Of a DNA stretch of 64,000 nt, positions 11,703-24,194 are shown piece after piece. The notes beneath the pieces were generated by a model, which was given only the letters and a program-made list of their open reading frames with translations, did not search any database and was not told where the DNA came from. Both the position numbers and the translations under genes were made by a program. Position 1 is the stretch's first letter, and every line of letters starts with the position of its first letter. The stretch comes from Setoptus koraiensis (taxonomy: Eukaryota > Arthropoda): assembly GCA_048013815.1 (NCBI GenBank), contig CM106585.1, positions 1,302,001 to 1,366,000 of the forward strand. The letters are read 5' to 3'.

Positions 11703-14334
11703 CGCAAGGCGTACAGCAGAGACACGGACAATGAGAGCCAAATTACCGGCATTACATAATAGTGGTCGCTCGTGATTGTGCCGCGGCAACACAACACAAC
11801 AATAACGACAACCGCAAGTGTCAGCTTGCGCCATCTCCATTGTTGTTGTCGTTGTCGTTGTCGCTGTCGCTGCGATTGGGCCGCATCATTATTATTACCA
11901 TTGCCGTCATGCTGCCACTGTCTTGCCAACTCGTCCGATTCGAACAACGACACTGTATGTAGGGCGGCCGCTAGCGCACCGGTGGTTGTTGCAGTTGTTG
12001 GCAACACTCACCTGTAATAGTAGTAACAACAACAACGCTGCCAGGTGCATGATGAAATAAAAAGAGAGCAACACGGAGAGAGTTATTCTCCAACTCTCAT
12101 TCTAATATTCTATATGTCACACACAATACTGTGTGTGTGTGTGTGTATTAGATGCGAGAATCGTCGTTGACACTTGTTGTTACTTCCGTGATTTGTCCTA
12201 CACACACACACACACACACACTCGCAATTGAGCACAGGTGCAGCCAGTGCAAGTCGAGTACGTTACGTAACGGCATTACGGTGACAATTGTCGGGCCGAC
12301 TCGCTCGCTGGCTTGCTGGCTCGTTTTCTGGCTGGCTGGCTGGCTCACTGGCTCGTTGACTGTCTGGCTGAGTGATTTCGCAGCTTTTTTCTTCTCTTTT
12401 TAGCATTATTTTCTTTCATTCACACCAAATCTAGACGCATGTGCAATTCAGATTTCGCTCTAATTTTTCCAGTGGCAGCAACAAATACACTTTTTGTCAC
12501 TGTTGCGCTACACATTATATAACTGTATAACGTCTTGCTATGTTGGCTCGTTCGAAATTTTCGCATCGATGTTATAAGCACAAGTGTCACAAACAACAAT
12601 CGAATCACGTCACACAAAATCGCATCAGATCTATGTTGGCAGGCCGGAAAAGTCGGCTCAGGGGGCGCCAAAATGCAATTCATCGGCAAGGGTCGGTGTT
12701 AGTCACTGGCAACCACTTGCTGTCACTTGTTCGTACATAGGGGCACATGTATGATGATTTTGTTTGTTTGTCGTTTGGCGACACTGCAAAGCCAAACAAA
12801 ATGTCTACCTAAAGTCAGGCCGCTGTTGTCGTTGTTGTTGTTGTTGTTGTCGTGGTTGTTTGCGAGCAAACACGCCAAATTCACTCATGTGTCATTAAAT
12901 TGTTTGCTCCAATTAATAAAACCACTTTTGTCGTATCATATAAGCGCAATCACACAAACAATCGCTGTCTTGTCGTGTCTCCGACGACAACAACAACAGC
13001 AACAACAACGACAACCCTTGTCCAACAGCGTTATGCGTTGTAAAGTTTGCGTTTTGTGCGACGCGCCTAGGTGGGACGAAATTGAACACAATTACCATGG
13101 AAACCAGCAGTATTATCGTCATCATTTTAATGCATGTATAGTTAGCTAACGGTAACGTTGAGCGCATGCATTTGATTTTGATCTGTCTTGTTAGTGACAA
13201 AAACAACAAATTTCGACTCTTTCTTGTGTCACTGTCAAGCGGGCTCTGCATACAACAAGTGGACAATATAGACAATTTCGGTAAACGGCACCAAAAAGAA
13301 CCAAAGAGAAAAACAGACACCAGTCGATGGAGTAGAAGTGATTTTTTGTTTGTTGTTGCTGCAGTTTCATTTTTATCTCTGATTTTATGCCACTGCGACT
13401 AACGAAAATATGTCTGACACACACATGAACAAACTATGGCCCGTTATTCATTCTGCATGAGTGATCGCGATCCTTGTTGGGGTGTCCAGTTACGTAACAA
13501 ACATCCACTGGCAAGCGTTGTGCTCGAGCAACAAGTGTTGCCCGCTATTCAAGATGGCCGCGCACCGATGTGACCGAGGTGATCAGACAACAATTAGCTT
13601 CATATTGGTCGTACTTTAGCTAATTTACTATTGCTAATTAGTTTCGATAATTAGTCTTGTGCAGTCTGGTGTGTGTGCGGCACAACTAGCCAACTGTGCT
13701 AACTGTGTGCTTATGCATCAGTAATTAACATAGTTACTTTCATGCGGCAGCTAACATAACGGTAATTGGTTGTGATTGTCAAAAGAATTGATTGGATTGT
13801 GCCCATATGTCACATGCTAATATATGGGACAATATATAAATATACATTGCGCCATCGTACAATATATTTGCATGTGCTCATGCATAACATTGCGTTTACG
13901 CCAAAAAAAGTGTGCCAAATAGACTATCAATAATTAGTGGTGCAGCCAGACAGTCATTGGGCTTGGCCGGCACGCTATGGATGCCGCCGGTATTGGTGAC
14001 AGTTGAGTAATTCGTGAATAAAAACAAGGTGAACTATGGCAGCTATCACCGATAGTTTTCAGTGCCCACCAATGCAATCAATGTCTCATGAAAATTGATG
14101 CGGCCAGGTGGCGCCACTCGGACTTGCAAGTGTGTGTGGTCAATGAGGGCGCCCACGAGTATGTTTCATTTGGCGCGCATTTCGACACTACCTGCGGCAA
14201 CTAAAGCAACAGCAGATAATGAATGCAACAGGTGAATCGTTTGTGTTGCGCAAGCGTGTTTGCTTGGAATGCTTGTGTGCGCAAAGCAAGCAAGCGGCAT
14301 CACCTGTACAAGTAAGCAGCGTCGTCAGGTTGAC

Positions 14335-14395
14335 GGCGACGATGGCGACGATGACGACGATGACGATGACGATGATGATGACGATGATGATGGTG
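14335..14395. repeat. GAC/GAT trinucleotide array
   Basis: About 20 units of GAYGAC type, continuing into a second array at 14430. Confidence 0.85.
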
Positions 14396-14429
14396 GGTTT
14401 ATGGTGGTCGAGACGAAACGAGCGAACGA

Positions 14430-14490
14430 ACGAACCGAAGAACGAACCGAAGAACGAACCGAAGAACGAACCGAAGAACGAACTAAAGAA
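14430..14490. repeat. 12-bp minisatellite CGAACCGAAGAA
   Basis: Five near-perfect tandem units. The array is open in several frames, which creates spurious repeat proteins. Confidence 0.85.
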
Positions 14491-15103
14491 CGAGCGGCAA
14501 GCCAGCGAATCGGTATGCAGGTCATCAGCTGATAGGCACGCCAGTGGAAACCGTGAAAAAAAGCAAACCTCTTTCTTACGTAACCACGACGCTTTTATTT
14601 AGAGTTGTAGCTGTTGCCTGTTGTACCAGATACGTTGTTGTGTTTGTTGTTGCAGTTGCTGTTGCAGTTGCTGTAGCAGTTGTTGCCGTTGTTGTTCGGA
14701 CGTTCTGACTTGTTGAGTTTGGTCGGTTGTGCTCCATGAATTTGTGCTGCATAAGCAACAGACAGATAAGCAAACAAGACGCTGTGTTTGTCCGACTGGC
14801 CGCCTGTCTCTTGACGGGACTTCTCTCTCGCTCTTTTCGTTAGCCTACTTCTTTTTGGCTTGCCAAGACCAGCTCACCTGAGTGTGTGTGTGTGTGTGTG
14901 TGTGTTCGTGGTGGCTACAACGACCCCGAACGCACAGTTGCACAGTGTGCTGCAGCGACGGCCATCTCGCTGCAAATGTAGTTGCTGCTGTTGTTGTTTG
15001 TCTGGCAATATATAGGCCGCGCCCGTAGCAGTGTGTGTGTGCGTGTGCTTGCAACCTGTCGACTTGCAACTCGTCTGACTCGTCATCGTCGCCATAGTCG
15101 CCG

Positions 15104-15105
<2 letters not shown>

Positions 15106-15162
<57 letters not shown>
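15106..15162. repeat. (TG)n microsatellite, 57 bases
   Basis: Uninterrupted TG dinucleotides. Confidence 0.95.
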
Positions 15163-15163
<1 letters not shown>

Positions 15164-16559
15164 CGACTATCTAAACAACAATCGGGCCAGCAAACACACA
15201 CACACACACAACAGCGACAACGATTATTTGGCAAGCTAGCGCTGTTACGTAACTAGCAACTAGTGGCTAGCTAAGCTAATAACTAGTAACTCGTAGCTCG
15301 TAACTTCTTTCGCGACACAACCATTCACCTGTGTGAGTGTTTGTGTGCGTTAGTCTTTGTTGGTGCAAAGCCAACAACAGCAACAACAACTGCACAAGTA
15401 ACTGATTGGCCAGGCCAGCAGTGTTAGACCGACAATGTTAAACGATGGCGATATCTAAAAATAGCACAAATCGCGCTTTTTGATGCGTGGTCACCTGCTG
15501 CTTCTGGCGCTGCCGTCGCCGCCGAACACCACACAAGCTCACAGCTAATGGCACATCTCGCACACTTGATCATTATCTCTCTTGTTAGGCATATCTTAAT
15601 TACAATTACGTAACAGCTATGACGCCGTCTGGCCGGGCTTGTTTGTCGTCTCGCCACTCTGAACTTACTAACAAGCGTGTCTGCCGTTATGGCTACAAGG
15701 TGGCGCTGCCTTGCACGAGCTCTATCGTCTGGCCTCATTTCATTTGTCATGGCGGCAATACTTATCGCCAGTTATTATAATATTGTTGGCGATTATTGGC
15801 CAATCTCAATGTCAAAGTTATTTGCAGATATTGTGATATTGTTGCCAGTTTGTTCGTTTGTTTGTGGCACGTTGAGAGATGGGCGCCAACTGGTGGCCAC
15901 AATTGACCGCCGAAATAAAATCACGCGGTGCTCACGCGCTCACTGGCTACGGTGCCTTCCTGTCGGTCAGTGTTTTAGAGAGTCGTTTTAGATTGGACCG
16001 CTTGGGGCGCGCGCATGTTCGCTCCATGAGTCTGGTCGACTAGATCGATTAGATTGCTCGCTGCACCAAAACAATCATCGGTTTATCTAGAGGCAACAAC
16101 AACAGCAACAACAACAGCGGCATGGTGTGCCAATTGTGTCTATTATAGCCAGCACAATTGCTGTCGTGCCGACGCGGCCAAAATAATACGTAGCGTCGCT
16201 GTTGCGCAATCTCGCGGGCTGGCTCACTCACTTGCTATAACTGCATGCAAACAATGGCAAACAAACAAACGGACAGACGAACAAACAAACTTAGCCAAGA
16301 AATGATGAATGGGCACACACAGATACGATCAATGTGGCCGGCGTACACGTTGGCATGAGGCAAGGATATGCAAATGCGATTGCCATTGCTTGTTGATTGT
16401 TTGCGATGATGCAACAAATGCTACTGATGCCTCGCGTTGCGCTAACATTGTTATAGTGGCTTACAGTATAGTGACCATAAGTGCACTATAGTTACAGGTT
16501 GCTGTGGCGCGAGTGGTCAGCTGACAAGTGCAATTTGAGGTGAGCTTTGTGAGGCCGGA

Positions 16560-16562
<3 letters not shown>

Positions 16563-16619
<57 letters not shown>
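16563..16619. repeat. (CA)n microsatellite, 57 bases
   Basis: Uninterrupted CA dinucleotides, opposite in strand to the array at 15106. Confidence 0.95.
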
Positions 16620-16624
<5 letters not shown>

Positions 16625-19600
16625 CACCTATAGGTTGCATGTTTGTGTGCTCATGGCAGGGCCACTCGAAGCTCATTGGCCAGACTCATTGGTCACCGTT
16701 GTCGCTGTTGAATGGCCGGTGTGAGCGTAGCACAGGTAAGCAACAGGTGAGCGGTCAGTGAGGACAACAACAAACGGCAAGTAAGTTAAGCAAACAACAT
16801 TGGCCAAGCACAAACACATCGCTATTGGCTCGTTCATTGGCTGTGTGTGTTCGTTAATTGTATTGGTACAATACACATGCCTGTTGCAAGCTGACCGAAA
16901 ATGCTGCTGCTGTGACTTGAAATGTTGCGTAACCATTGCCAACAGTCAAGTGCACTCGCTCGATTATTGCGCAACCGCTCAGCTGACCTGCGACTCAGCT
17001 GACCACTGGTCACTCTGGGAGTGAGTGTGTCCTGCGGCAAGTGGAGGCGACCAGTGGTGCCATAGGGAGCACTATGCATACTAGACCAGATATGCCCAAT
17101 GATTAATGGTTGCTGCACGCTCCATCGGCCACTTCTACCCCTACCCGTACCCCAACGCATGAGCACAGTGTTATCTGACACTGTATTTGGGCATCAACAT
17201 TGGGTACTGTAAGCGGCAAGAGATTAACACTGACGGCCAAAACTGTGCGTAAGGCTGTGCATCAGTTTGAGGCCCATAGTTCTCAATGAACGACACACAC
17301 ACACACACTCTAAATGAATGGATAATTGGGTATGGGCGTGGCGGCAGTAGAGGCCAAAGGCCGCACATGGCGTCTACACACACACACACACAGTTCACAC
17401 AAGCCAACTTCCGGTTTACTATTGCTATCCATAGTGTGTGGCTATAAAACACACTTGTTATAATTATTATTTGAACTGTTACTGTAGTTGCCATGGTAAC
17501 TGGTATGGTAACTATGGTGCTCATTCAACTGAATTCATGCTTCTAGTGAATATATTCATATATAAATATATGGCTGGTGTGTTTTATACGCTCAGTGTAT
17601 CAACATGATGTGTGTGTATGCATGCACAGGTGAATATGGCGGTGAAAATTGATTAATTGTTGCCGCGAATTCATAAAAGGACACACACAAACGAGAAGAT
17701 AAATTGCAAACGAGAACGCGTGCCGCTAGAGTGGCCCTTGTCCATTGACTGTATTATACGGTACGTGTATTATTGAGTATGTTGTGTTGGTTTGGCCAGT
17801 TTGAGCAGTGGCGGCAGTTTGGGCGGTTTGGCCAGTTTGGCCGGTTGGTAATTTAACGACACCGTCTAGACTCGATGCACTGGATGATGTGGATAAAATT
17901 AGCTGCGATATTTACCTGTGGCTGCGCGTAGTTGTTTGTTTGGTTGGTTGGAAAGCGTACACGTTTGTTGTATTAGTGAGCTGATAGCGAACGATAAACG
18001 CTGCCGGCAACGTGGCCGATACACGTACACGCACACGCACTTTTTGTGTGCGTGTGTGTGTGTGTGTGGCTGGCGCTGGCAGCAGCAACTTGTTGCATCG
18101 TAAAGTGACGCTAGCATTGTCGGCGCGTTGCTATGCACCGACAGCGGCACCATTCCAATCTATAACAACCTATGAGAGCCAATTCAGCCAAACGAACACA
18201 CACGAGATATGGAGGGGATAGGTAAATTTTTGTGCATTGGAGTGGCCAGTAGAGTGGCCCTCATCTATCAACTGCTGGCAGCGTGTCAAGTGTGTGTGTG
18301 TGTGTGTACGTAGCAACAACAGGTGAATAGGCATAATCAAACAACAGCAACAGGTATCTGTAGGCGACTTTATTTATGTATGGCTTTTTATTTGATTACT
18401 ATTATGGCTGGCGGGCGAGCACGGCAAGCATGACAACGAGCCAAAATACGAGCAGCAGTGCATGCATACGAGTTGCGCCAGCAGCGGCATATAGCAACAA
18501 CAGGTCACAACAGGTAACTTGCGCCTGTTGCACTGGCCGGCCAGTCAGTCGGTGAGCCCGCCAGCCAGCCGTTGCAGTTGCAGTTTCTGTTGCAGTTGGT
18601 GTTGCAGTTGCTGTTGGTGTTGCGTAACCTTGAACGCTTCGCTTCGGCGAAATATCTGCCTCTTTTTGTGCACTTATGCGAGCCAAGCTTGTGTGCGTGT
18701 GTGTGCGTTTACAAATCATCTTCTAGCCCAGGAATCACGCTCCAGCTCTGACTTGGCTGCGTCTCGTTCGGCTAGCAACTAGCTCCTTTTCTTGGCTGCT
18801 TATATTACGCTCGTTGCCCAACAGATCGCCGGCTGATTGCAGGTGAACTCGCACACAGCAACTACGCGCAAACTTAACCTGTCCTGCATCGGGCATCGGG
18901 CAGCAAGCAACAGACAGCGAGCAACAGCCAACCAGCCAAAGGCAACTGTGACCTGCGTTGGTGCTCACAATCTCATTAGATTGCATGCGATTCCGAGATG
19001 CCGAGATCGGCCGACGAGATTGCGCCACTGGCATTTGAAATTCGAACGCGCGCGCCGGTGTCAATGGCGCTGCCGAGTAAACGAGCCGCAGCAAAGGTAT
19101 TTATGAGCAGACGGCGCACAAGGAAAAGAATTTTGTTGCGTCGTGGCACATACGCCAGCCTCCTTCTCCACTGGCTGGCCGCCTCCTCGGCCGGCCAGCC
19201 AAAGCCAGCCGAAGCCGAACGAAGCCAAACGAAGCCCTACGAAGCCTTACGCAGCCAGTGGACGGGCTCCGATCGGTGCAAGCGACAATTGTGTCACACG
19301 CAGAGGCACAATTATCAATGCGCGATGTGGATGCCGAAATGCAGGCGCACGTCGCTGCCATCTAAGCGACGGCCAAAAATGCCAGTCGCTTATTCTTTTC
19401 CTGTGGCTTCTTCACTCGCTGCCGGCCACTCAATGGCACAATCACTGGCCGGAATTCGCTCACGGTGCGTGCTGGCGACTCTTGTGTGTCTGCAAAGCTG
19501 ATTCGTCGCACTCGTTGCGAGTGTCTGGAGCGTTCGAGCCGTTCGACAGCTTCGAAATGCTGCAAGTGGCAGCACGCGCTGCTGGGCAGTGTCGTCATTG

Positions 19601-21065
19601 ATGCGTCGCGTCGCGTATCAGATCGCAACAGATCGGATCTGGCGGCATCAGACGGAATCAGATGGATTCAGATGGATTCAGATGGCATGAGATGCGATCG
19701 GTGGCAGCGTGCACGTCCACGATGGCCGATAGCGCGCACCGGCTTCGGCGTGCCCATTGGCGGCCACACCAACCACGACGTGCCACGTTCAACGGAATTG
19801 AGCCGGTGCACGTAGTTGGCGCCGTGGCCAACAGGTGACATACGCGAATCACACAAGCGAACAGGATAAATCATGATGCACGATGGCGCGGCCAACGCAC
19901 GACACTGGCACAGATTGCAGGCCACTGGCCATGCAACTAATTGGCATCCGGCACACACACACACACACACGCACGCACGCACACGGGATATGTGGCATAT
20001 GTTTGTAGTTGTTGTACAGGTGCGGCTCACTCGACACATTGAAGGCACGTTGAAATGAGAGTGAAACTGGCGCAAGTGGAGCAGCCAATTCTTGTGAGTT
20101 GTTCGCCTCTTGTTGGCTGTTGCTCGAATTGGTTGCTTGTCCGAATTGGTTGCTTGCTCGAGATGGTTGCTTGCGCCAATTGGTTGCCTGTGCCACTTGT
20201 GCGAATGAGTTTTCTGCGGCCACCAGTTGGCGCGGCCACCACGACCTTGAATGCGCGTTGCTCCAACGAACGCCGGCCAACGCGCCACGCAGTGCCGGCC
20301 ATTGTGGCGAACGCGGTGCATCGTTAGTGGCATGATGCGACAACAAGTTTGCACAGAGCAACAACTGCAACAACAGGTTGCCAGCCGGCGCAAACATTTG
20401 CAACGATGGCCATTTAAACTTTGAAATTTAAACCTCAAATTTTAAATAAAAAGGCAACGTGTTACGCGATTCAACATCCGACAGCGATGTCACTTGCTTG
20501 TCGGCCGGCCTCGACTGGCTAAATGTTGCCACCCACATGACTCGCAACCAGGTAAGTGTCACACTACTGTTATACTACTGCATGTGGCACCCCCGAGATA
20601 TCAGGCTGCTGTGCTGTGCCGTGCTGTGCATGAGCAACAACAACGCGAACTCAGCTTGCATCGCATCCGGTGTCAGCACAAAATATTCTTGTTCAACTTT
20701 TCTTTCCACTAATGTGTGCAATATGGCTTTTGAATTAATTAATATCATGGAGTGCAGTGCATTCATTAGTCACATTGCATATACATCAATACATTAAGTA
20801 TGATGAATACATATTATGTATTGATATCTATATGCGATGAGGCTGGCGCATGAGCGACTTGCTCTATTCATGCTGCTCTTGTCTCGAGAGTCTCATCATC
20901 AGTTTGGCGATGACAATTAAACAACAAACTGGTTGAACTGTCCAACTATTTCCGCTTTTGCCAGAAGTCGTGCAATCTTAAAAACAAGATAAACCCAAGG
21001 TACCGAGACTAGGATTTTTTCAGAAATGCGTCTTCTATTATGACAAGGGATATTATCCAGTATCG

Positions 21066-21338
21066 TTGTCGTGTAGTCTGGCACAAATGGAGATTACCTG
21101 CCCTTGTACCAGTCCCACAGAATACGTACCTCTACCACATGTCGGGTTAGAATCGGAGTATGATCACTCAACATGTAACCTTGAAAATGCTAATTTGTCA
21201 GAACGGGCAAAAACGTTTGAATCCATTGCAAATTATCTGTGTACAAGGTTGGGATGGGGAGATTGGCCAAGACAGAGCTATGCACAAATGGTTGCCACTG
21301 GTTGCACCCTTGCGCGTATGGCATTTAGGTTGTTGTAG
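21066..21338 (+). pseudogene. Possible BIR (IAP) domain fragment
   Basis: A short frame contains RAKTFES, then after 13 residues WPRQSYAQMVATG. Taken together this resembles the start of a BIR domain (R..TF..WP......LA..GF), with an extra segment between the TF and WP parts, but the zinc-binding cysteines and histidine that should follow are not seen. If real it is a fragment. The match is short and could be chance. Confidence 0.25.
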
Positions 21339-21639
21339 CGATTAGGTCCCAGCGCCGATCATGATGAAACTTCCGGTACAGGTTCATCTTGACCCAAAAC
21401 CATTGGAAAAAGTGGTCCGGAAGTGCGGAAACTTCCGGTTCCGGTTTTACCTAAAGTTGCTTCTAGAGCGTTGAAAATCACCAGACTGACGTTCAAGATG
21501 ACGATTAACAGGATGACATAACTTTCAGCACTTCACCACGTCCGGTTCTTTGGTTATAGCGATATCTCTAGAATTGAGAGACCAGAATTTGCCGAATTCA
21601 GGCTTCGCTACACTCAGGGATGAGCCTGCAATTGTTCTT

Positions 21640-21791
21640 AGAACTCTGCCTGCGGCCTCGTATTCTGGAGGCCGTCACATCTCCGTCGTCGCTACCGCGA
21701 CGACTGCGTGCGACGGGAACCCTTGGGGAAGGGTTGATGAGCGCTTCGGGTATCGGGCTGCGCCCTCTACCCTCCGCTCACATGACTGCAA
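21640..21791 (+). repeat. 152-bp GC-rich dispersed repeat, copy 1
   Basis: Near-identical to 35217-35368 (plus) and 24677-24825 (minus). Landmarks are GCCTGCGGCCTCG, GGAGGCCGTCACATCTCCG, GCGTGCGACGGGAACCC and GCGCTTCGGGTATCGGGCTG. The preceding 300 bases share the TTCCGGTTCCGGTTTTAC block with the MITE at 24405, so this is probably a third, truncated member of that family. Confidence 0.85.
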
Positions 21792-21839
21792 TCCAAACAC
21801 AGCTGCAGGCGGGAAGAGTGAACGAACCAACTAACAGAG

Positions 21840-22324
21840 AATGAGAAAGAAGAGATTAAGTGACTGAAACAGACGTGAATACAGAGTGCAGCGAGCACGA
21901 GTAATAAATAATGTAATAGAGTGTAATAAATAAGCTTGGATCGGTAGAGTTTAATGTATATATATGATATTCATTTATTTAAGCATAAGACAGGAATGGC
22001 CTATGTCTCCCTGTGCGCTCGCTTCGAAAAGGCGACGGTGCAGCGTCGAGCGCACAGGGAGGAGTTCATAATGTTACATTCCCCTGCAGGAAGCAATGCT
22101 CAGTCCTCTGAGCCGTACATTTCGTCGTGCCAAGTAAGGTACTGGTGGATTTCATTATTTTGACACCTTACGGGACAGAGTTCACATTGGTTGTTCTCGT
22201 AATCCTTTCTAGTGTCCTGATAATCGCTCTCCTTGGTTGCATTATCGTTTACGTGAATGCTATCGTCACCCGTGTCCTTGTCGTGGGTCTGAGTACCCGG
22301 CCCTTGTTTGGGTTTCTCTTTCAT
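21840..22324 (-). mobile_element. LTR-retrotransposon relic (minus strand)
   Basis: Read on the minus strand, a short stretch of protein-like sequence is followed by a polypurine tract and then by an LTR-like sequence that opens with TGTAACAT at 22078. The LTR-like part contains a 15-bp-arm hairpin (22007-22021 with 22047-22061) and AT-rich TATA and AATAAA-like signals. The family (Ty3/Gypsy or Copia) is not resolved. It is a small, broken fragment; only one LTR and the adjoining 3' end of the internal region are seen, so age cannot be judged from LTR divergence. Confidence 0.4.
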
Positions 22325-22627
22325 GCTCCCTCCTGCAGGTGTAATTATATAAACATCGCATGTCTCCTTATCAGCCGGTGTGTACGTTTACGTGTTCGTC
22401 AGTTATTATTTCGACAATATCCTCAGAGCTTATGTCACTGGCCCAATACATATATGGGCAGATCAGGCGATGTATTTCGCTGTGACGAAGTCGTTGGCAC
22501 TCTGCTTGTCGGTTAGCCAATATTTCCTGGCGGAGTTCTTCTGAGAGTGGTTCATCCCTGATTGAGGCCTAATCTACGTGGTAATTTATATCGTCGAACA
22601 TTTTGTTTCGGCAGAGTGGTTGTTTTA

Positions 22628-22690
22628 TTAGCGCTTAATTTTAATTAAGTAGCTATTGATGTGGTTCTGGGCTCTACGTTTATTCACGTG
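22628..22690 (+). repeat. 63-bp direct repeat, left copy
   Basis: The first 27-28 bases and last 15 bases are the same as in 24195-24257, with a diverged middle of equal length. The first part is an imperfect hairpin around CTTAATTTTAATTAAG. It lies 431 bases before the ATG of the orphan ORF at 23122. Confidence 0.85.
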
Positions 22691-23121
22691 GGTAGAACAA
22701 ATCAGTGCTTTTTTCAACTAGGAAAAAATAGCACGGTGAAAGCTGTACTGTGAGAAATAGACTAGATAAATTTAGAACACTCAAAGCTTACAATGTTGAC
22801 TAGTTAAATTTAGCACATAGAATGCTATGCGCGCGAAACACTTACTAGACGCGATTAGCACGCTCAATGCTGAGATGCTAACTAGTTAACTGATAATAAA
22901 CTCAGTTAGTTACTGATCAATTGCTTGTCATTGACCAAATTGGCTTTGTGGCTGTTGTAAAATTTGGCGTTAAAAGTTGTAAATTTCCTAATTAGAATTG
23001 TAAATATCCTGAAACTAGCTGTAAATATCCTAATTAAAACAGTAATTGTTGTGATTAAGGCCATAAAAGTGCCCATTAATTGGCGAGATTGTTAAATATT
23101 GGCCGACTTAGCCTGATTTCC

Positions 23122-24144
23122 ATGTCGAAGCGACGCGCTTTTGAACTTGCGGCTCGCAAGTTTGCCTCGCGCACACCCACAGACCGAGGTGAGCTTAGCG
23201 ATGATGATGACGATGATGCTGCCAACGCGAGCCTTGTAGGCATGCCAGACATTGCGCGCCACATGACCAGTACACCAACAGCACGGACCAGATCGAGGAA
23301 TGTGATTTACTCGAGTGATGAGGAAGTTTTGGCCATTGAGGATACACCTAAGGGTGCTGATGAGGCTGAAGGCAGCGTTCCCATGGCTCTGGGAGATGAA
23401 GAGGAGTGTGCCGGTGGCCCAACGTCGTCCCACCGGGTCCGAAAGAACAAAGGGAGCACAAAAAAGGCTCAGAAGAAGGACTTGTCTATTCCAGGGAGCA
23501 GGTTCCTGGCAACTTGCAAGAACGACGACGAACTCAATAGGGCTTTTTCGTCCATGGCCATTTTGTCGAACCCAATAAACAATTGGGATGACAAATACGC
23601 ACTGGTGATGAGTGCCGTGGCTCAGGCATATTTCAAGAGTCCAGATTTGCGGCGACCGCCCTCGCTGATTGGCTTTGAGTCTGCCAGAAAGTTGCGTTTC
23701 ATGCCGCCACGAACATTTGATGACGTGCTGCCAGCAGTTTCTATGCGCAAGTATGACGCGCTCGTCTGGCTTCTTGCGGATGACGACCATCGCCAGCACC
23801 CTATTATCGTCGCTTGCTTTTATGGTGACCATGAAAAAAGCTACAGGCTCTCGAAGGATGCCCCACTCATCCGCGGCCTTGCAACTAGCAGCACAATTTT
23901 GCAGGGTGTTGCGATATTTACACTGAAGTACAGCGATCTGTACGTGAATATACCGATTCACTTGCGCCGCGGTGTGAGCCGCAAGATCCCAGGGTGTTCG
24001 ACTGACGAGGATCGCCGGATGGCACTGGGGAAGATACCAGCAGTTCAGGTTACCGTGAAGCACCGGGCATACAGCGCTTATTACACGGATAAGTATTTCG
24101 AGGTAGGTCGGCTGCTTGCTATTAGAGTAAAGAAATCAGAATAG
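23122..24144 (+). CDS. Orphan 340-residue ORF between direct repeats, possibly virus-derived
   Basis: ATG-initiated, looks whole. The first 110 residues are low-complexity and charged: an aspartate run, an SSDEE acidic patch, and a basic KNKGSTKKAQKK stretch that could be a nuclear localisation signal. From about residue 120 to the end there is a compact, mixed hydrophobic domain with no signal peptide, membrane helix, zinc knuckle or protease motif. I do not recognise the family. Base composition is clearly more GC-rich than the AT-rich flanks. The ORF sits between 63-bp direct repeats (22628 and 24195), and CTAAGAAAAACTT lies between the stop and the right repeat. That layout recalls a gene unit with repeated start/stop signals, as in some negative-strand RNA viruses, but a domesticated or mobile-element gene is equally possible. 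Confidence 0.5.
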   Translation: MSKRRAFELAARKFASRTPTDRGELSDDDDDDAANASLVGMPDIARHMTSTPTARTRSRNVIYSSDEEVLAIEDTPKGADEAEGSVPMALGDEEECAGGPTSSHRVRKNKGSTKKAQKKDLSIPGSRFLATCKNDDELNRAFSSMAILSNPINNWDDKYALVMSAVAQAYFKSPDLRRPPSLIGFESARKLRFMPPRTFDDVLPAVSMRKYDALVWLLADDDHRQHPIIVACFYGDHEKSYRLSKDAPLIRGLATSSTILQGVAIFTLKYSDLYVNIPIHLRRGVSRKIPGCSTDEDRRMALGKIPAVQVTVKHRAYSAYYTDKYFEVGRLLAIRVKKSE

Positions 24145-24194
24145 CTCTTGACTATGTGTCCTTTATTTCTAAACTAAGAAAAACTTCTACATTT

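Larger units (their letters stand above)
10928..15613. promoter_or_regulatory. Cluster of seven perfect TTACGTAA sites (PAR-bZIP/C/EBP type)
   Basis: The 8-mer palindrome TTACGTAA occurs at 10928, 11548, 12263, 13490, 14576, 15245 and 15606. The related TTGCGTAA occurs at 11159, about 10280 (inside GTTGCGTAACGCAAC), about 16925 and about 18619. TTACGTAA is the known consensus of PAR-domain bZIP factors (DBP/HLF/TEF, NFIL3, insect vrille and Pdp1) and is bound by giant. A random 8-mer palindrome is expected less than 0.1 times in 4.7 kb. Occupancy is inferred. Confidence 0.5.
9990..21060. other. 11-kb gene-poor, microsatellite-rich region
   Basis: No credible coding sequence was found; the frames present translate GTT/CAA, CA/TG, GAC or 12-mer repeats. 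The region holds many short CA/TG runs, GTTGTT tracts, GC-richer patches (about 18900-20400) and a conspicuous set of TTACGTAA and TTGCGTAA sites. CAGGTG/CACCTG boxes are also frequent, with at least a dozen noticed. The pattern resembles the non-coding flank or a long intron of a regulatory gene; this is inference. Confidence 0.6.

Noticed and set aside
14219-14602. Open frames with methionine/threonine, aspartate or NEPK repeats
   Set aside because: They translate the GAC/GAT and CGAACCGAAGAA arrays in several frames and have no non-repeat protein core.
18998-19601. Overlapping 150-170-residue frames on both strands in a GC-rich patch
   Set aside because: Long frames arise in all six frames because stops are rare in GC-rich repeats; no domain, no splice support and no consistent codon bias.
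9990-21060. CAG|GTGAG/GTAAG sequences as splice donors of a hidden multi-exon gene
   Set aside because: No protein-like sequence ends at any of them on either strand; they are more simply read as E-box-like motifs or chance.
23092-24063. 323-residue minus-strand frame
   Set aside because: Antisense shadow of the plus-strand ORF at 23122-24144, which has better composition and start context.
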